Assembly (NCBI RefSeq): GCF_014529535.1
Contig: NW_023503941.1
Location: 4,648,942-4,712,941, forward strand
Source: Bradysia coprophila
Taxonomy: Eukaryota > Arthropoda > Insecta > Diptera > Sciaridae
Direction: 5' to 3'
Length of the DNA stretch: 64,000 nt
The translations under genes and the position numbers were made by a program. Shown piece by piece: positions 21,953-33,934 of the stretch (the first letter of the stretch is position 1; the number at the start of each line of letters is the position of its first letter). The notes under the pieces are model-generated. The model was not told where the DNA came from. It made no database searches and saw only the letters and a list, made by a program, of their open reading frames with translations.

Positions 21953-24891
21953 GTGTGTCCAAGCAGTTAAAGAAGTACTAGGTAGCGTTAATCAAAATTC
22001 TGAAAGAACAGTTTAGATCACATCGCAAAGGACTTTACAATAATTTACAATAATTATTTCTTGAGTTATTGCTGAAAAACTGTTCACGGGACCCCCTGAC
22101 AAGCCTTCACTTTTGAACACTTTGCTCCGAAAACAAACAAAATTAATCGCAAAAATTAAAGATGCGACTTCTCTAGAATTGAAAGACGAATCCAACGATC
22201 TATCACTCATTTGAATTGGAGAACCCGTGTTCCCAAAGTTAATGAAATAACCTGCAGTTTTTGCGATATCACGAAAAGCTTAAAAATCCACTGAAATGTC
22301 ACTTCGCAATCTGTTGACAAATGAACAATGAAAATGTTATGAAAAGAATCTTGCATATGTCATGTATGTACCAAGAAGGCGGATATCAAAAACGGTGGAG
22401 GTACAGCCGATCGTCATTTTGTTGCACAACATCTTATGATTAGAATTTTGCTATTTTGTCCAATTTAAACTCAACAATCAACAAACGTTTTTAACGGTTT
22501 TGTTGGTTTTCTTCATCCAATTCGTTAAGGCAGGAAAGGCAGCCGGACTCGATTACATGCATCCGGAATTCATACTGAATTGCGGCCCGAAAGCCACCGA
22601 ATGGCTTACACGTTTTTTCAACGATATCCTACGATCGAAAAATGTCCCACCAGCATTCAAGAAGTCAAAAATCGTGGCTATTTTGAAACCAGGTAAAACG
22701 TCTGACTTGCCTGAAAATTACCGTCCAATCTCGTTACTATCCGTCACGTACAAACTGTTGGAAAGAGTCATCTACAATCGATTAAGTCCAACAATTTTCG
22801 AACACACTCAAAAGGAACAGGCAGGCTTCAAACCAAAACGAAGCACAACCGAACAAGTGCTTGCACTCACAACATTCATTGAGGCAGGATTCGAGCGAAA
22901 TTTGAAAACGGGATTGGCATTGATCGATTTATCTTCAGCTTACGATACCGTGTGGCGGCACGGTATGTTATATAAGTTCATTTCCATCATCCCCTGCAAA
23001 TCTATGTACACCCTGCTGAATAACATGCTAAGCAACCGACATTTTTATGTGTATTTGGACAGTGATGTTAGCCGGCAAAGGACTCTAAACGATGGACTAC
23101 CGCAAGGAGCTGTTCTCTCGTGCTTGCTATTCCTGCTATATGTGGGAGACGTACCAGAACTTCAAAGCAGAAAATTCATTTTTGCAGACGATTTTGCTCT
23201 AGCAGTACAAGCAAAAACGTTCATAGAGTTGAATTTCGCACTCTCTCGCGATCTGGACATTATGCGTCGTTATTTCGAAAAGTGGAGGTTACGACCAAAT
23301 ACCAGCAAAACAATTGTTTCGGCTTTCCATCTATGCAACGTTCGAGCGAAAAGAAAACTTCGAGTAATTTTCAACGGTGTAGTATTAGAACACGACTTCT
23401 TCCCGAAGTACCTGGGAGTAACGTTAGATAGATCGCTGACGTACAAAGAAAATAATTCACGAACGGCGTTGAAAATGCAGCCCAGAATCAACCTCCTAAA
23501 GAAACTTGCTGGGACGTCTTGGGGTGCCAATGCCACTGTTTTGCGTACATCAGCACTGGCACTTGTTTACTCTGTGGCTGAATACGGATCTGCTATTTGG
23601 ATAAAGAGCGCCCACACAAACATCATCGATGTCGCATTGAACGAGGCTCTACGAGTGATAACAGGCGCAGTTGCATCTACACCAATCGAATGGCTACACG
23701 TACTGGCTAACATCGAACCGCCAGCGATTCGAAGGTACAAAGCTTTTGCCCGAGAATGGGAAAAAATCGGATCAATGGATGAGCTTCCTATCCACGACGA
23801 CCTGAACAATATACCAGCACCAAGACTGACCTCTCGGCATCCACTTTGGAAGACGTTAAGTGACATCACAATGCCTTACCAAGCGCATAGAGAATGGAAA
23901 AATATTTGGCATCAGATCAATGTTCAGAATATGGAATTGGTACCCGATCCGACTATAAGGCTAGCTGGATTCGATTTGCCGAGGAAGGCATGGACACGAT
24001 TGAACCGAATACGAACCGGACACGGGAATTGCGCGAAGTGTTTATTCCAATGGAACCTGGCCGATTCTGCTGGTTGTGACTGTGGCGAGCCAAATCAATC
24101 AATGAATCACATAGTGAATGATTGTCCGAATCGAAAATTTGTTGGCGGTATGGAAGGGTTACACCGACTAGACGAAGGGGCTGCAGAGTGGCTTGCAGGC
24201 CTGGATTTAATGATCTGAATTTAACTAGTTTTGATTTTAAATTTTGACTAACGATTTTGTAGTTTGACTCAAGGATTGATGTATGGAGCCATACGATAAA
24301 TAAATCCAATTCGTTCCATTCATTCTACATGTATTTCATTAGGGTTTTACATTTCTCCTATTTCACACGAATTTCCTTCTGATGTTTGAAAGATCAGAAA
24401 AGCATTAGTATTTTACATGTATGGTTTTTGTGTGAATTTTGTTGATCCGAGGCGCAGCCGAGGTCAATAAACACAGGAAAACGAGACATTTCATCTTTTT
24501 ATCTCGAGTGATTTTTGCATGCTTTGGAAGTCGAAATTAGTGCGTGAAACATGAAAAGCACCGTTTTCGACGCATGTAGCATGTAAAATACATAAAATGC
24601 ACACAAAAAAAACCTTCTAAATTGCTTACTGCCTTTGCGATCAAATCAGATGTGATCTAAACTGTCCTTTCAGAATTTTGATTGACGCTACCTGGCACTT
24701 CTTTAACTGCTTGGACAAGCAAAGTATATGGTGCCACCACAAGCAGATAATGAGAACTAACCACTTGTAGGTCAATGGTGCCAATCGACAAAATCAAAAT
24801 TGAATTCGTTGGTTCAATTGAATGTGGGAAGTGTGTAGGATGTAAAAGTAATGAATCCCACAACCGTAGTCATAATATAATTGGGTAACTG
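21953..24891. mobile_element. Tc1/mariner-like element, copy B, carrying a LINE insertion
   Basis: Collinear with copy A (6810-8229) from GTGTCCAAGCAGTTAAAG onwards, so the outer ~170 bp of the left arm are missing. The right end ...ATAATTGGGTAACTG is intact at 24891 and followed by TA. The central DNA is interrupted at 22527-24303 by a non-LTR retrotransposon. Without the insertion the copy would be about 1.15 kb. Confidence 0.8.
22527..24303 (+). mobile_element. 5'-truncated non-LTR retrotransposon with target-site duplication
   Basis: The frame runs in from the flank to a stop at 24216-24218. It encodes KAAGLDYMHPEFI, ILKPGKTSDLPENYRPISLL, QAGFKPKRSTTEQVL, motif A ALIDLSSAYDTVW, motif B LPQGAVLSCLLF, motif C FIFADDFAL and PKYLGVTLDRSL. 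It ends with a thumb/C-terminal part: RIRTGHGNC then CDCGEPNQSMNHIVNDCP. The RT core and C terminus look undamaged. The endonuclease and everything upstream are absent. ATCCAATTCGTT flanks it on both sides (22515-22526 and 24304-24315), and the 3' tail is ATACGATAAATAA. The residue pattern suggests the jockey/CR1 superfamily. The insertion is younger than its mariner-like host. Confidence 0.88.
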
Positions 24892-24892
24892 T

Positions 24893-25765
24893 ATAAATAA
24901 CAATCTCCGCATCTACCTAAATGGAAATTCTGTTCCACAGTCAGAATCAGCAAAATATCTAGGTCTAAATCTGGATAGCAAACTTAACTGGAAACATCAT
25001 GTAAAACAAAAATCTCAACAAATGGAACACAAAACGCGACAAATGTACTGGTTGGTTGGATATATACAAATCGATATTCGCACCAATCTGGATGTACGGC
25101 TCAGCGCTTTGGGGCTGTGCTAAGAAATCGAACACAGATATAATACAAACAAGTCAAAACAACTTCCTACGCATGATCACTAATGCTTATCGTTACGTGA
25201 CAAATAAGGAAATACACAGAGATTTAAAAATTCAATGGGTAGCCGACGTAATTCGGGACAACGCCATAAGACACGAGAAGAGACTTCTAAGCCATACCAA
25301 CGTAGAAGCCATCCTATTACTAGATATTACAAATGAAGTAAGGAGACTAAAACCAAAGCTGTATACTTTGGGGAGGTCACGCAGATGCAGATACGCGGGT
25401 TACACACCACGTTTCATACAAAAAAAATCACCACGCCATACAAATTCAATTTTGGTGAATTTGTTTGTATGTAAAAGGTGTGTTCCCGCGTATCCAATAA
25501 AATGGCGATCTGCTTGACCTCGCCAAAGTATACAGCCTTGACTAAAACGAGTTAAATCACACGAACTGACCTGAAGAAGGATGCTTACAGCACATTAATT
25601 TGGGACTCGACCATTGGGTCGTCAATCCTGCACACGTCTTACGTCTTATAATTACGCAAGTAAAGGGGAGATGTACGTACAATTCAACACTAGTAATAAA
25701 TTAACCAATAGTTAAGATTGTACTATGCATACCAATAAAGGTGTATAAAACAAACAAAAAAAATA
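24893..25765 (+). pseudogene. Jockey-clade LINE 3' end, interrupted by a MITE
   Basis: The first frame encodes SESAKYLGLNLDSKLNWKHH. After a frameshift at about 25060 the next gives YKSIFAPIWMYGSALWGCA, NNFLRMITNAYRYVTNKEIH and RDLKIQWVADVI, the C-terminal region of jockey-type RTs. A 187-bp MITE with an 8-bp duplication sits at 25354-25540. Reading across the empty site continues for a few codons to a TGA near 25572. An A-rich tail (AAACAAACAAAAAAAATAG) closes the copy at about 25765. It begins right at the mariner-like terminus. Confidence 0.8.
25354..25540. mobile_element. hAT-like MITE family M2, copy 1 (187 bp)
   Basis: Termini CAAAGCTGTATACTTTGG and ...CCAAAGTATACAGCCTTG, flanked by ACTAAAAC on both sides (25346-25353 and 25541-25548). 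The body includes GGAGGTCACGCAGAT and ACGCGGG...CACACC. The second copy (37125-37352) has a different 8-bp duplication, which confirms the boundaries. Confidence 0.88.
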
Positions 25766-25772
25766 GTAGATT

Positions 25773-26038
25773 ACGTTGGATGCTGCGAAAGTAATTCATT
25801 ACACAAGGACACAATTTTGTGATACGAGCAAACTCACGAGTAAGTTTTTGAGCAACAAGCTTCGGTAACTGTTTTCGAGGCAAGTGTAGAGTTTACATAT
25901 CCGAGCCGAAGAGGAGGTATGCACCTACACTTGTCGAGAAAACAGTTACCGAAGCTTGTTGCTCAAAAACACCAGTGAGTTTGCGAGTTATACAAAATTG
26001 TGTCCGAGAGCAATGAATTACGTCGCAGCATCCAACGT
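25773..26038. mobile_element. Palindromic MITE, 266 bp
   Basis: The arms ACGTTGGATGCTGCGAAAGT... and ...CGTCGCAGCATCCAACGT pair for about 120 bp each, including AACAAGCTTCGGTAACTGTTTTCG and its complement (broken here by mismatches). The ends can be read as CGTTGGATG... inside a TA duplication, so a Tc1/mariner-type MITE is plausible. Confidence 0.75.
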
Positions 26039-26045
26039 ATTCTGG

Positions 26046-27094
26046 TTTATTGCCTGCTCATGCGAAAATTGACTATTACACGGCTGTTCTGCAGAAATTC
26101 TACATAAATTCAGTATCTCAATAAACCAACACCAACAAAATAAAAATAAATCTGTTCTTCCGATAAAACGTTTACAAACAAATCTAGTGTGCTGACGAAA
26201 TCGGCTCACACGCTACACGTCTCCTAAAATATTGATCCCGAAAACAGCACTCGTGTTACATTAGTATTGTCCCAACAGTAGTTACAATTGCGTTGGTGAC
26301 ATGTTGACATTGAATAGTTTTTCGCAGTAGAGTAATTATACCTAGAGAGGAAATTTGTACGACGAAATGTGGTCCCAACATCAGTTTGTGTAAGATACAC
26401 ATTTCGTATAATTTTACACCAATACATGTATACGTTCGGTTTTGATAGTTCAATTTGCCCCTCTTAATTAAGAGGGCAAACACATATACCAATAAACATT
26501 TCGTATTTGATGTTGGGACCACATATTTTACGTAATTTTGTTCGAAATTTCCTCTCTAGGTATAATTACTCTTAGAGTTAGTATCGATGAAGACGCATTG
26601 TTTGTGCAATTATTTTGTTAGTCTAGTCCTTTTTAATGTTTTCAAAAATATGTGCAACAAAATGTAGTGTTTGTACTATAAGCAAAAGCATTTAGTGTTA
26701 CAAGTGAAAAATACAACGAAATGTGTGGCCATAAAGTGTTACTTCGGAACATCAAAATTATTGTTACAATAAATATGGCCGACAATTCTGTGTTGCGAAT
26801 TCTTCTAAAAGTATGTTGTAACCAGATTACTTGCGCAACAAGTTTTTCTGAAATAATTGTGTTCATCGATCAATATTTTTGTCAAAAAAATGTTATTTTA
26901 GCGACACTTCTTACATTCTTTTTCGATCGATCGATTCATTCAACAAAAAAGATAAAATGAAAGCAAGGCAAATTTTACTTGAAGGAACTGTCAACTTGAA
27001 ATAAAACCCAAATATCCCTAGTGTAATGGATCACTTTCGCAGGGGGTAAACAGCCGTGTAATAGTCAATTTTCGCATGGGGCAGGCAATAAATA
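26046..27094. mobile_element. Element with 50-bp inverted termini enclosing a second palindrome
   Basis: The left terminus TTTATTGCCTGCTCATGCGA...GACTATTACACGGCTGTT is repeated inverted at 27045-27094. Inside, 26329-26572 is another palindrome with arms AGAGTAATTATACCTAGAGA and GATGTTGGGACCACA. No transposase frame is visible. It is probably a nested pair of non-autonomous elements. Confidence 0.65.
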
Positions 27095-27250
27095 TATTTT
27101 ATCACATACGCGCGGTGTTCGGATGTCAAAATTACATCACTAGAAGTTTAATTCAAAAATTACACTTCAGGTCTATGTTGTTGTCTCGTTTTCGCTTATG
27201 TGATAAAATAGAGTACACACTTGTCACTTCTTCGTGACAAGTGTGTAATA

Positions 27251-27412
27251 CAGGGACTATTTTGAGAAATCAAATTCTCAAAAAATTCTTAAAATTCTCA
27301 AATTTCTCAAAATTCTCAAATTTCTCAAAATTCTCAAATTTCTCAAAATTCTCAAAAATTTCTCAGATTTCTCAAAAATTTCTCAGATTTCTCAAATTTT
27401 TCAAAACTGCTG
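27251..27412. repeat. (TTTCTCAAAATTC)n array with CAGGGACTATTTTGAGAAA terminus
   Basis: About 12 degenerate 10-14-bp units. The left boundary CAGGGACTATTTTGAGAAA is the inverse of the right boundary of a second array at 31546-31683, so the two are ends of members of one family. Confidence 0.65.
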
Positions 27413-27719
27413 AATAGACAACTGATTGGATACGTATGTTGTATTTTATTTATCGAATTTTATTATCGAGTTTATTTTGTCCCAAAGTAAAAAAATGAAA
27501 AGAAAATGTACAACATTAATCAAAATTGAAGGAATTCAGGTGCTTTCTTGAAGAATAAGACATTTTCTTTTCCTTGGAACAAATCGAGAATGTTTTGGAA
27601 GGGGTTTAGTGATGAAGAGAGTTGATCCGACGAACTGGCGCTGTTCATTGTATCGGCACAGACTCTGCGAAACCTTGAAAATTGTCATCTTCTATACATA
27701 TAAAACCCAACGTCGGTGC
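27413..27719. other. Intergenic DNA, nothing recognised
   Basis: No gene or repeat terminus is seen between the two arrays. Confidence 0.4.
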
Positions 27720-28290
27720 ACCACGACGCCCCTTGGCGCACCTCGGAGCACCTCGGAGCACCACGGAGCACCTCGGCGCACCTCGGAGCACCTGGGGGCA
27801 CCCAGCCTCCGAGAAGTCAGCCAGTTAGTCCTACGAGGCCATTTTTTTAAATCAACCTCTGAGGGGTCGGCCGGTCAGCCCTCAGAGGTCGTTTTTCAAA
27901 ATCGACCTCCGACGGATCAGCCGGTCAGCCCTACGAGGCCGTTTTGCAAAATAGACGTCCGACGGACCAGCCGGAGAGCCCTACGAGGCCGTTTTGCAAA
28001 ATAGACGTCCGACGGATCAGCCAGTCAGCCTTCCGAGGCCGTTTTTTAAAAACGACATCCGACGGACCAGCCGGACAGCCCTACGAAGCCGTTTTGCAAA
28101 ATAGACGTCCGACGGATCAGCCGCTCAGCCTTCCAAGGCCGTTTTTTTTAAATCGACCTCCGATGTATCACCGATCAGCCCTCTGAGACCGTTTTCCAAA
28201 ATCAGAGAATTCAACCGGTCAGCCCTCCGAAGTCGTTTTTTAAAAACGGTATCCGACGGCACACCTTGTTACGCCGCCGAGGACGATTTT
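27720..28290. repeat. GC-rich minisatellites: 10-bp then 50-bp period
   Basis: 27720-27800 is a run of CACCTCGGAG-like 10-mers. From about 27810 to 28290 a 50-bp unit recurs: GACGGAYCAG starts at 27911, 27961, 28011, 28061 and 28111, each exactly 50 bp apart, with diverged flanking units. Because 50 is not a multiple of 3, the open frames crossing it are not a repeated protein. It stands out as GC-rich in AT-rich surroundings. Confidence 0.85.
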
Positions 28291-30457
28291 GAAAAACGCT
28301 CTCCAATGCCATTTTTCGAAAACAGTATCTGGACCTCATTCGGTTTGTCAAAATTGACCTCAAATAAATTAGCTGGCAAGACATCAGAGTGCGTTTTTCA
28401 AAAAGTTTTCAGGACATAAATATCTTTTCTCCAAAGTGTGCTTCATAGAGGGATAAATTACTAAAACTCTATCAAACATTAAAATTCAATTCAAAGTAAC
28501 TGAATAAAACAAACCTTAAAAATCAAATTCTTAAGCTGTGAATCATTGTGTGCATCTCTTACCCTTTAGCATTAATTTATTACAGAATTTTCGGAAATTT
28601 TGTCTGAAAGAGTGAGGAGAAGTAAGATGAAGGAAACCGTCTTTTCGTGAGAAATTTCTTGACCCGAGGATTAGTCGAAGTCAAAAATCAAACAATAACT
28701 TACGATGAGTTTTATAACAGATTTATAGGCTTCGCCTCGGTACGTAAAGTTCGAAAGGCAGCATACGTAATTCTCGCACGCGTCAAAACAAAATCTAAAA
28801 TTATTGCTAAATGTTTGTCCAACGTCAGATATTACTATAAGTAATAAAAATATCTAAGCATTTTAAGGGGTCATTCAAATAGTGCCCAAACTGCAAAGGC
28901 CCCTTATGTAACGATTGTCTTGAATTGAACGTTGTGTTTGGTTAAGCTTTGACACATTTAGCTATGAATATTTAAATGAAATTATGGCGCTTATTTGTAG
29001 CGCCCGATTGAAGGATTTAAATCATGTCAAAGATACCTGTCCCGTCTTAAAAAATCTTTGTTTAAAACTTTTATTGAACATCTTATGCAGAAAACCAACA
29101 ATCTCTGCAAACTATTACATAAGAAAAAATAACTTAAAAACGAAAAAGTAAACTAAATCAGTTTTCAGAAAAAGTGTACAATTTTTTGAACAATTTCATG
29201 TAGACATTGATTGATGATTTTGGTATCAGTAAAATTAAGAATAACAGAACGATTGCTGGTAATTACAGGAATCGGAATGTTAACGCTACCTAAAGTATTA
29301 GTACTATTTTAAATACCAGTTGAGTTATATCAAAATAAATACGGTTGAAACAGTGCATATATCAAGCGAGAAAACAGTGCAGTACGACCCGGCCGAATGT
29401 AGTGCGGGTAATTGTCAGATATAAGAGGTGAAAAGGAAAGCCGATGTGAGGGAAAAAGTTTTATTTCATTTTATGACAAATGCTATAGCTAACTGCAAAA
29501 TCAGACATGGCGTCCTTGTACATTTTAATCGATGAAACTTTGTTTAGTCTAGAATTTACTTAAAGAAACGATTGTTGATAATTTTCGTTTGTGTGATTAA
29601 AAAGAGCAAAAAAGAAAGTAAGAGAGTGATAATTAATGAAAATTATGATTTTGAAAGAGAAACGAAATTAAGGATTGAGATTATGATTACATTAAAAATG
29701 TAGAATTCAAATTCGAAGTTTGGAAAACTGGAAGCGTAGAGTTGAATCTCTGAATGCAAGAACTTTGAGTTGAATCCCGGAAAGCTGGAAGTGTAGAGTT
29801 AAATATCGAAACACGATAAGCGTAGAATTAAATTTCAGAACGCGAAGCCAGAATTGTAAAGATAATTTCTAAATACGACACGTAGGGTTGATAACCAAGT
29901 AAGTAAACTTTATTTTGATAAATAACCCTGGGAACAGTACGACCCGGCCGAAGGCCGGGAAACAGTGCTAGTCCTAGGTACTATTATTACCAATAACATG
30001 AGCATTCTGGAGACCAGTATTATCATAAAGATTCGCATCAAATTCACTTAGCCATTTTCAAAGCATCGTTCATTCAAAATTCATTGCATCGTTACGTAAT
30101 TTTGAAAATTGCTGTGACCCGAACAGCTGTGATTAAGTCTCACTCAGATGACGTCGAACGAAGGATAAGTGAACCAAACAAAGTGACAGTTATTAGTTTA
30201 TAAGCTTATATGATAATCGAAAGTTAAAGACATTTGGATATGGTAGATCATGTAGAGCAATTAAACTATAGAAGCCAACCTACAGGCCATCAATAATCCC
30301 AAAGATTTTAAAGACAACCCACAAAAGCATGTAAAACCCATCAAAATCTTGAAGTTGTTGGGCTTACAAGAGTTAGGAAGGGTCAACGAGGGATAATATT
30401 TTCCTCGTTGTAATTCTTTTAACTTTGGGAATAAACTTGATGAAAAAAGAATTTTTT
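28291..30457. other. Long AT-rich stretch with weak repeats
   Basis: At 29700-29890 there are five degenerate units around GTAGAGTTGAATCTCTGAA. At 29385 and 29935 there are two copies of CAGTACGACCCGGCCGAA. Near 28662-28684 a CCGAGGATTAGTCGAAGTC motif resembles the palindromic core of the mariner-like element. No gene is supported. Confidence 0.4.
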
Positions 30458-30726
30458 AGGGACTGAATTTTGAAAACCGTCACATTTTCTGTTTTCTGTC
30501 TTACTTGACTTTTGTGAATTTTCGAGTGTATTTTTAAATAAGGAAACTACAATCGCTAAACCGAACTGGTGTGCATACGTTATTTTGCACCAGCTGGTCA
30601 CATACAATTTCAAATGGGACCAGCTGGTGCAAAATAACGTATGCACACCAGTTCGTTTTAGCGATTGTACAAACTCAAGTAAAACACAGAAACAGAAAAT
30701 GTGACGATTTTCAAAATTCCGTCCCT
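30458..30726. mobile_element. Palindromic element, 269 bp
   Basis: The outer arms AGGGACTGAATTTTGAAAAC... and ...TTTTCAAAATTCCGTCCCT pair, as do the inner arms ACTGGTGTGCATACGTTATT / AATAACGTATGCACACCAGT and CACCAGCTGGTC. The two arms are about 100 bp each. A solo arm fragment lies at about 10735. Confidence 0.78.
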
Positions 30727-30954
30727 GCAGTAGCTTTTAATTCTGAAGTGCTACAGGATATGACAGAGTCAGAACCATCATTTTCTATGGTATATCCTGG
30801 ATCTTTGAAAGAGCTGTGTTTTTGAGGTCGGATTAAGAAGTATTATGTAAATTTGTTGTTTTTGTTGGTTCTTCCAAATTTTTGAGATTAATAATATCAC
30901 TGCAGGTTGCTTCCAAAAGTTTAATTAGTTAATTGGTGAATCATGTACACCATC

Positions 30955-31060
30955 AATACCTTTCGACCTATTAACTTATAAACTTATGACTTGTAACCAC
31001 TTGACTTATAACTTATAAATTCGGATTTATAAGTTGACTTATAAATTATACGTCGTCTAC
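30955..31060. repeat. ACTTATAA(GT) repeats
   Basis: About eight ACTTATAA/TTATAAGT units in both orientations within 105 bp. It is a small palindromic array. Confidence 0.6.
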
Positions 31061-31153
31061 TCAAACTCTACATTATATTGATCCGCCCGCCACTTTTTTC
31101 AACAATATAATAGAAGGTTTGCGCACTCGACTTATCGAACTTATAACTTTCAA

Positions 31154-31408
31154 CAAGTTCTGCTACCTTTCATACCCAACCAATGTTCAATAGCTCGAAT
31201 GTTCCAACAAATTGAATATATTGGTGTGTATTAGAAGGTTCAATTATAAGTGACAATTCAAAAGTTAAGTTTCTATATATTATAAATAGAAACTTAACTT
31301 TTGAATTGTCACTTATAATTGAACCTTCTAATACACACCAATATATTCAATTTGTTGGAACATTCGAGCTATTGAACATTGGTTGGGTATGAAAGGTAGC
31401 AGAACTTG
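31154..31408. repeat. Near-perfect 255-bp palindrome
   Basis: The arms start CAAGTTCTGCTACCTTTCAT and end with its exact complement. As far as I can follow by eye they match for about 120 bp each, with the centre at about 31281 (TATATATTATAAATA). Almost no mismatches are seen, unlike the other palindromes here, so it is young or maintained. Confidence 0.88.
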
Positions 31409-31545
31409 TCTTGGTGTTAAAGCGAAAGAACAACAGTGGTACAAAGGAGTATATTTCCGGAATTATACGGAACATAATAAAATTTTGAGGGTGTTCTGAG
31501 TGATTTATACATACATTTTTTATTTGCATTGGCTGGTAATGAATT

Positions 31546-31683
31546 TCTCAAAAAATTCTCAAATTTCTTAAAAATTTCTCAAATTTCTCAAAAATTTCTC
31601 AAAATTCTCAAAAATTTCTCAAATTTCTCAAAATTTGTTAAAATTTCTCAAAATTCTCTAAATTTTCTCAAAAATAGTCCCTG
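31546..31683. repeat. (TTTCTCAAAAA)n array with ...AAAATAGTCCCTG terminus
   Basis: Same unit and strand as the array at 27251-27412. The right boundary CAAAAATAGTCCCTG is the inverse of that array's left boundary. Confidence 0.65.
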
Positions 31684-33847
31684 GTAATATATATTAAAGG
31701 TGTACAAAAATTTCGCTGCTGGTAATTATATCTCACCAAAGTTACCAATAGCGCAGTATTTGTATACAATTAGAATGTAAATTGGTAACTTTGGACCGTG
31801 ATTCCACACATTTTTCAGCCAGTAGACTGTATTCTATTTTTCAGTCATTTTTCAAGCATTTTTCAGGAACTGTGTACTCGCCTTAGAAACAATAAGAAAT
31901 CAAAGCGATTTCTCATGTTTTTTTTTAAATATAAACAAGCCTTTATTCAATGTTTTTTTTTTGTTGATACAACACTTCATACATTACATCGTCGAGACCA
32001 ATTACAAATTCTACATCGACTATAACAATAACAGCAGCAAGCTTGAACGCTTTTCGATTCTCATGTATGACAATCATGCCTATACACAACTGTAACTTAC
32101 AGTGCCAACATCACACTCATACCAGATTTCAAGTCGAATAATGTATCTATCGACGTAAGGATAATAATACTTACGTTTGACAGTGGTTCGGATTCCACTT
32201 TAGTCAGTAGGTCCAATTAGATGACAAAGGGGCACGCACAACAGGCTCTGCTTAGGTGCAGAGATTCGTCTCACCTCCTACAATCTAATCTAATCTAATA
32301 GCTTCATCCTTAAAAAATACATTTGCAAAATGAGATTTCCATGAAGAGGAGTGCGCCGATGAAAGATGATGGTGCCGACCGACAAAGTGGGCTGGGCCAG
32401 GTTCTTTACTCTATCCAAATGTATTTAATGAAATTGATCGATTTTATTACACGTCCATACCAAAGTATAAATAAACACTGAAGGGAAATGCAAAGGCAAC
32501 AGGTTTGTTGCAAGGTCATTTCGAAATGTCAAATTTCATCCACAGATGGCAACTTTACCTCAACTTTTTTTAACGTTTAGCTAATGTTCATCTCAGGATG
32601 AAATCGTTGTCGTTCTTGTTGTCAAAATTCGGGTTTACAGTTATTTGGTAATATTGTTATTTGGATTATACAATTAATTCACCTCAAAGTAGGGTCCTGC
32701 TTGTTTTCGTGTATTCGCATTACAGTCAGTCTTTATACACTTTGGTCCATACGACTCGACTGTTCGACCAGACTGACTCGATACAATGCAATATATAATG
32801 ACCATGGGTGGTGAATAGAAATGTTGACATAAACCGCCGTAATACCATTTAAGACGCTTTCGGATTGCACCCCTTCCAGCTGTAAAGGTTGGTTTCAGAT
32901 CTGATATTTTTGGAAAGGTAAATCAAGCATCACAATTTAAGCACAACACCACTGTTTTACAAAATCAACGACGCACTGGTAAATCAACGGCGCACACCAC
33001 TAGCTGTATGTATAACTATATTTTTGTGTACGTAAAATTCTCTCATATTTTGCGCAGTTGTAGCTTAGCCTTTCGTGAGTGATGGTTAGTTTTTTATAGT
33101 ATCGAACGAACAAAGCGTCTGAATAAGTGAATTTGTGACGTCAAATTAAAACATAATCGAGTAAGTCCTCATACCCGAGTGAAAATCCATTACATAACTC
33201 ACCTAGATATTTTACTTTTGCTAAATACCAATATGGCGGCCGGTGGCCATTTTGTTAGGGGCCGGAAATAGAACTGTCGATGTCACTTTACAGCCGTTAA
33301 TACCTTTCAAATAAAGACAAAATCATGAAAATCTGAAGAAATTTGCTCGAGATATGAGCAAAACTCGCCACGTTGAATGTATGTACGTCCGCTCAAGGGA
33401 CCTGATTGGTATGGTCAATATGTTCGACCTTTACCTTTCCATTTACATATCACTTACAAGTATAGCGTTTGAATATCGGAATATGGTCGAAAAACCTTAA
33501 CCCGATGGTAACGAATTCACAAAATTCTAAGAATTCTTTTATTCTTCTTTTGTTATAATGGCAGACGATACCAGCCGTATTTGTAAGAGCACTTAAGGGG
33601 CTTCAGTTGGAAAGGTGTCGACCCAAAATCGCCCTTCTTCGAAATTATCTTAGAATTTGCCATTTCAAAACTAAAAAAAAGAATTTTCCAGAGTTGGCGA
33701 GTGCTGGAATCGAATTCGCTAAAAAAGCATTTTAGCATGCGTTAGGAAATTAACTATTATGTACAGCAGTGCGTAAATGGACTTTTCATGCACTAGTGCG
33801 TAAGTTGACGTTTGTAAGAGGATCCCACGGCTGTACATAAAATCTTG
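31684..33847. other. Intergenic DNA; (TCTAA)n tail and solo repeat ends
   Basis: A short TCTAATCTAATCTAATA run at about 32284-32300 resembles a LINE or SINE 3' tail on the plus strand. CCAAAGTATAAATAAACACT (about 32459) is a solo terminus of the family at 34466-34805. A foldback-arm fragment (GGCCGGTGGCCATTTTGTTAG) lies at about 33240. No gene is recognised. Confidence 0.45.
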
Positions 33848-33934
33848 TTGCTAACACGTTAGTAAATAAGGGTTTTGCGCATACCCACTCACATCTATTG
33901 CGCAAAACATCCCATTTACTAACCAGTTAGCAAA
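33848..33934. repeat. 87-bp hairpin
   Basis: TTGCTAAC...GTTAGTAAATAAGGGTTTTG pairs with CAAAACATCCCATTTACTAAC...GTTAGCAAA. It is a small MITE-like palindrome. Confidence 0.65.

Noticed and set aside
27609-28186. Proline/arginine-rich frames over the 50-bp minisatellite
   Set aside because: The period is not a multiple of 3, so successive units are read in different frames; no start or splice context.
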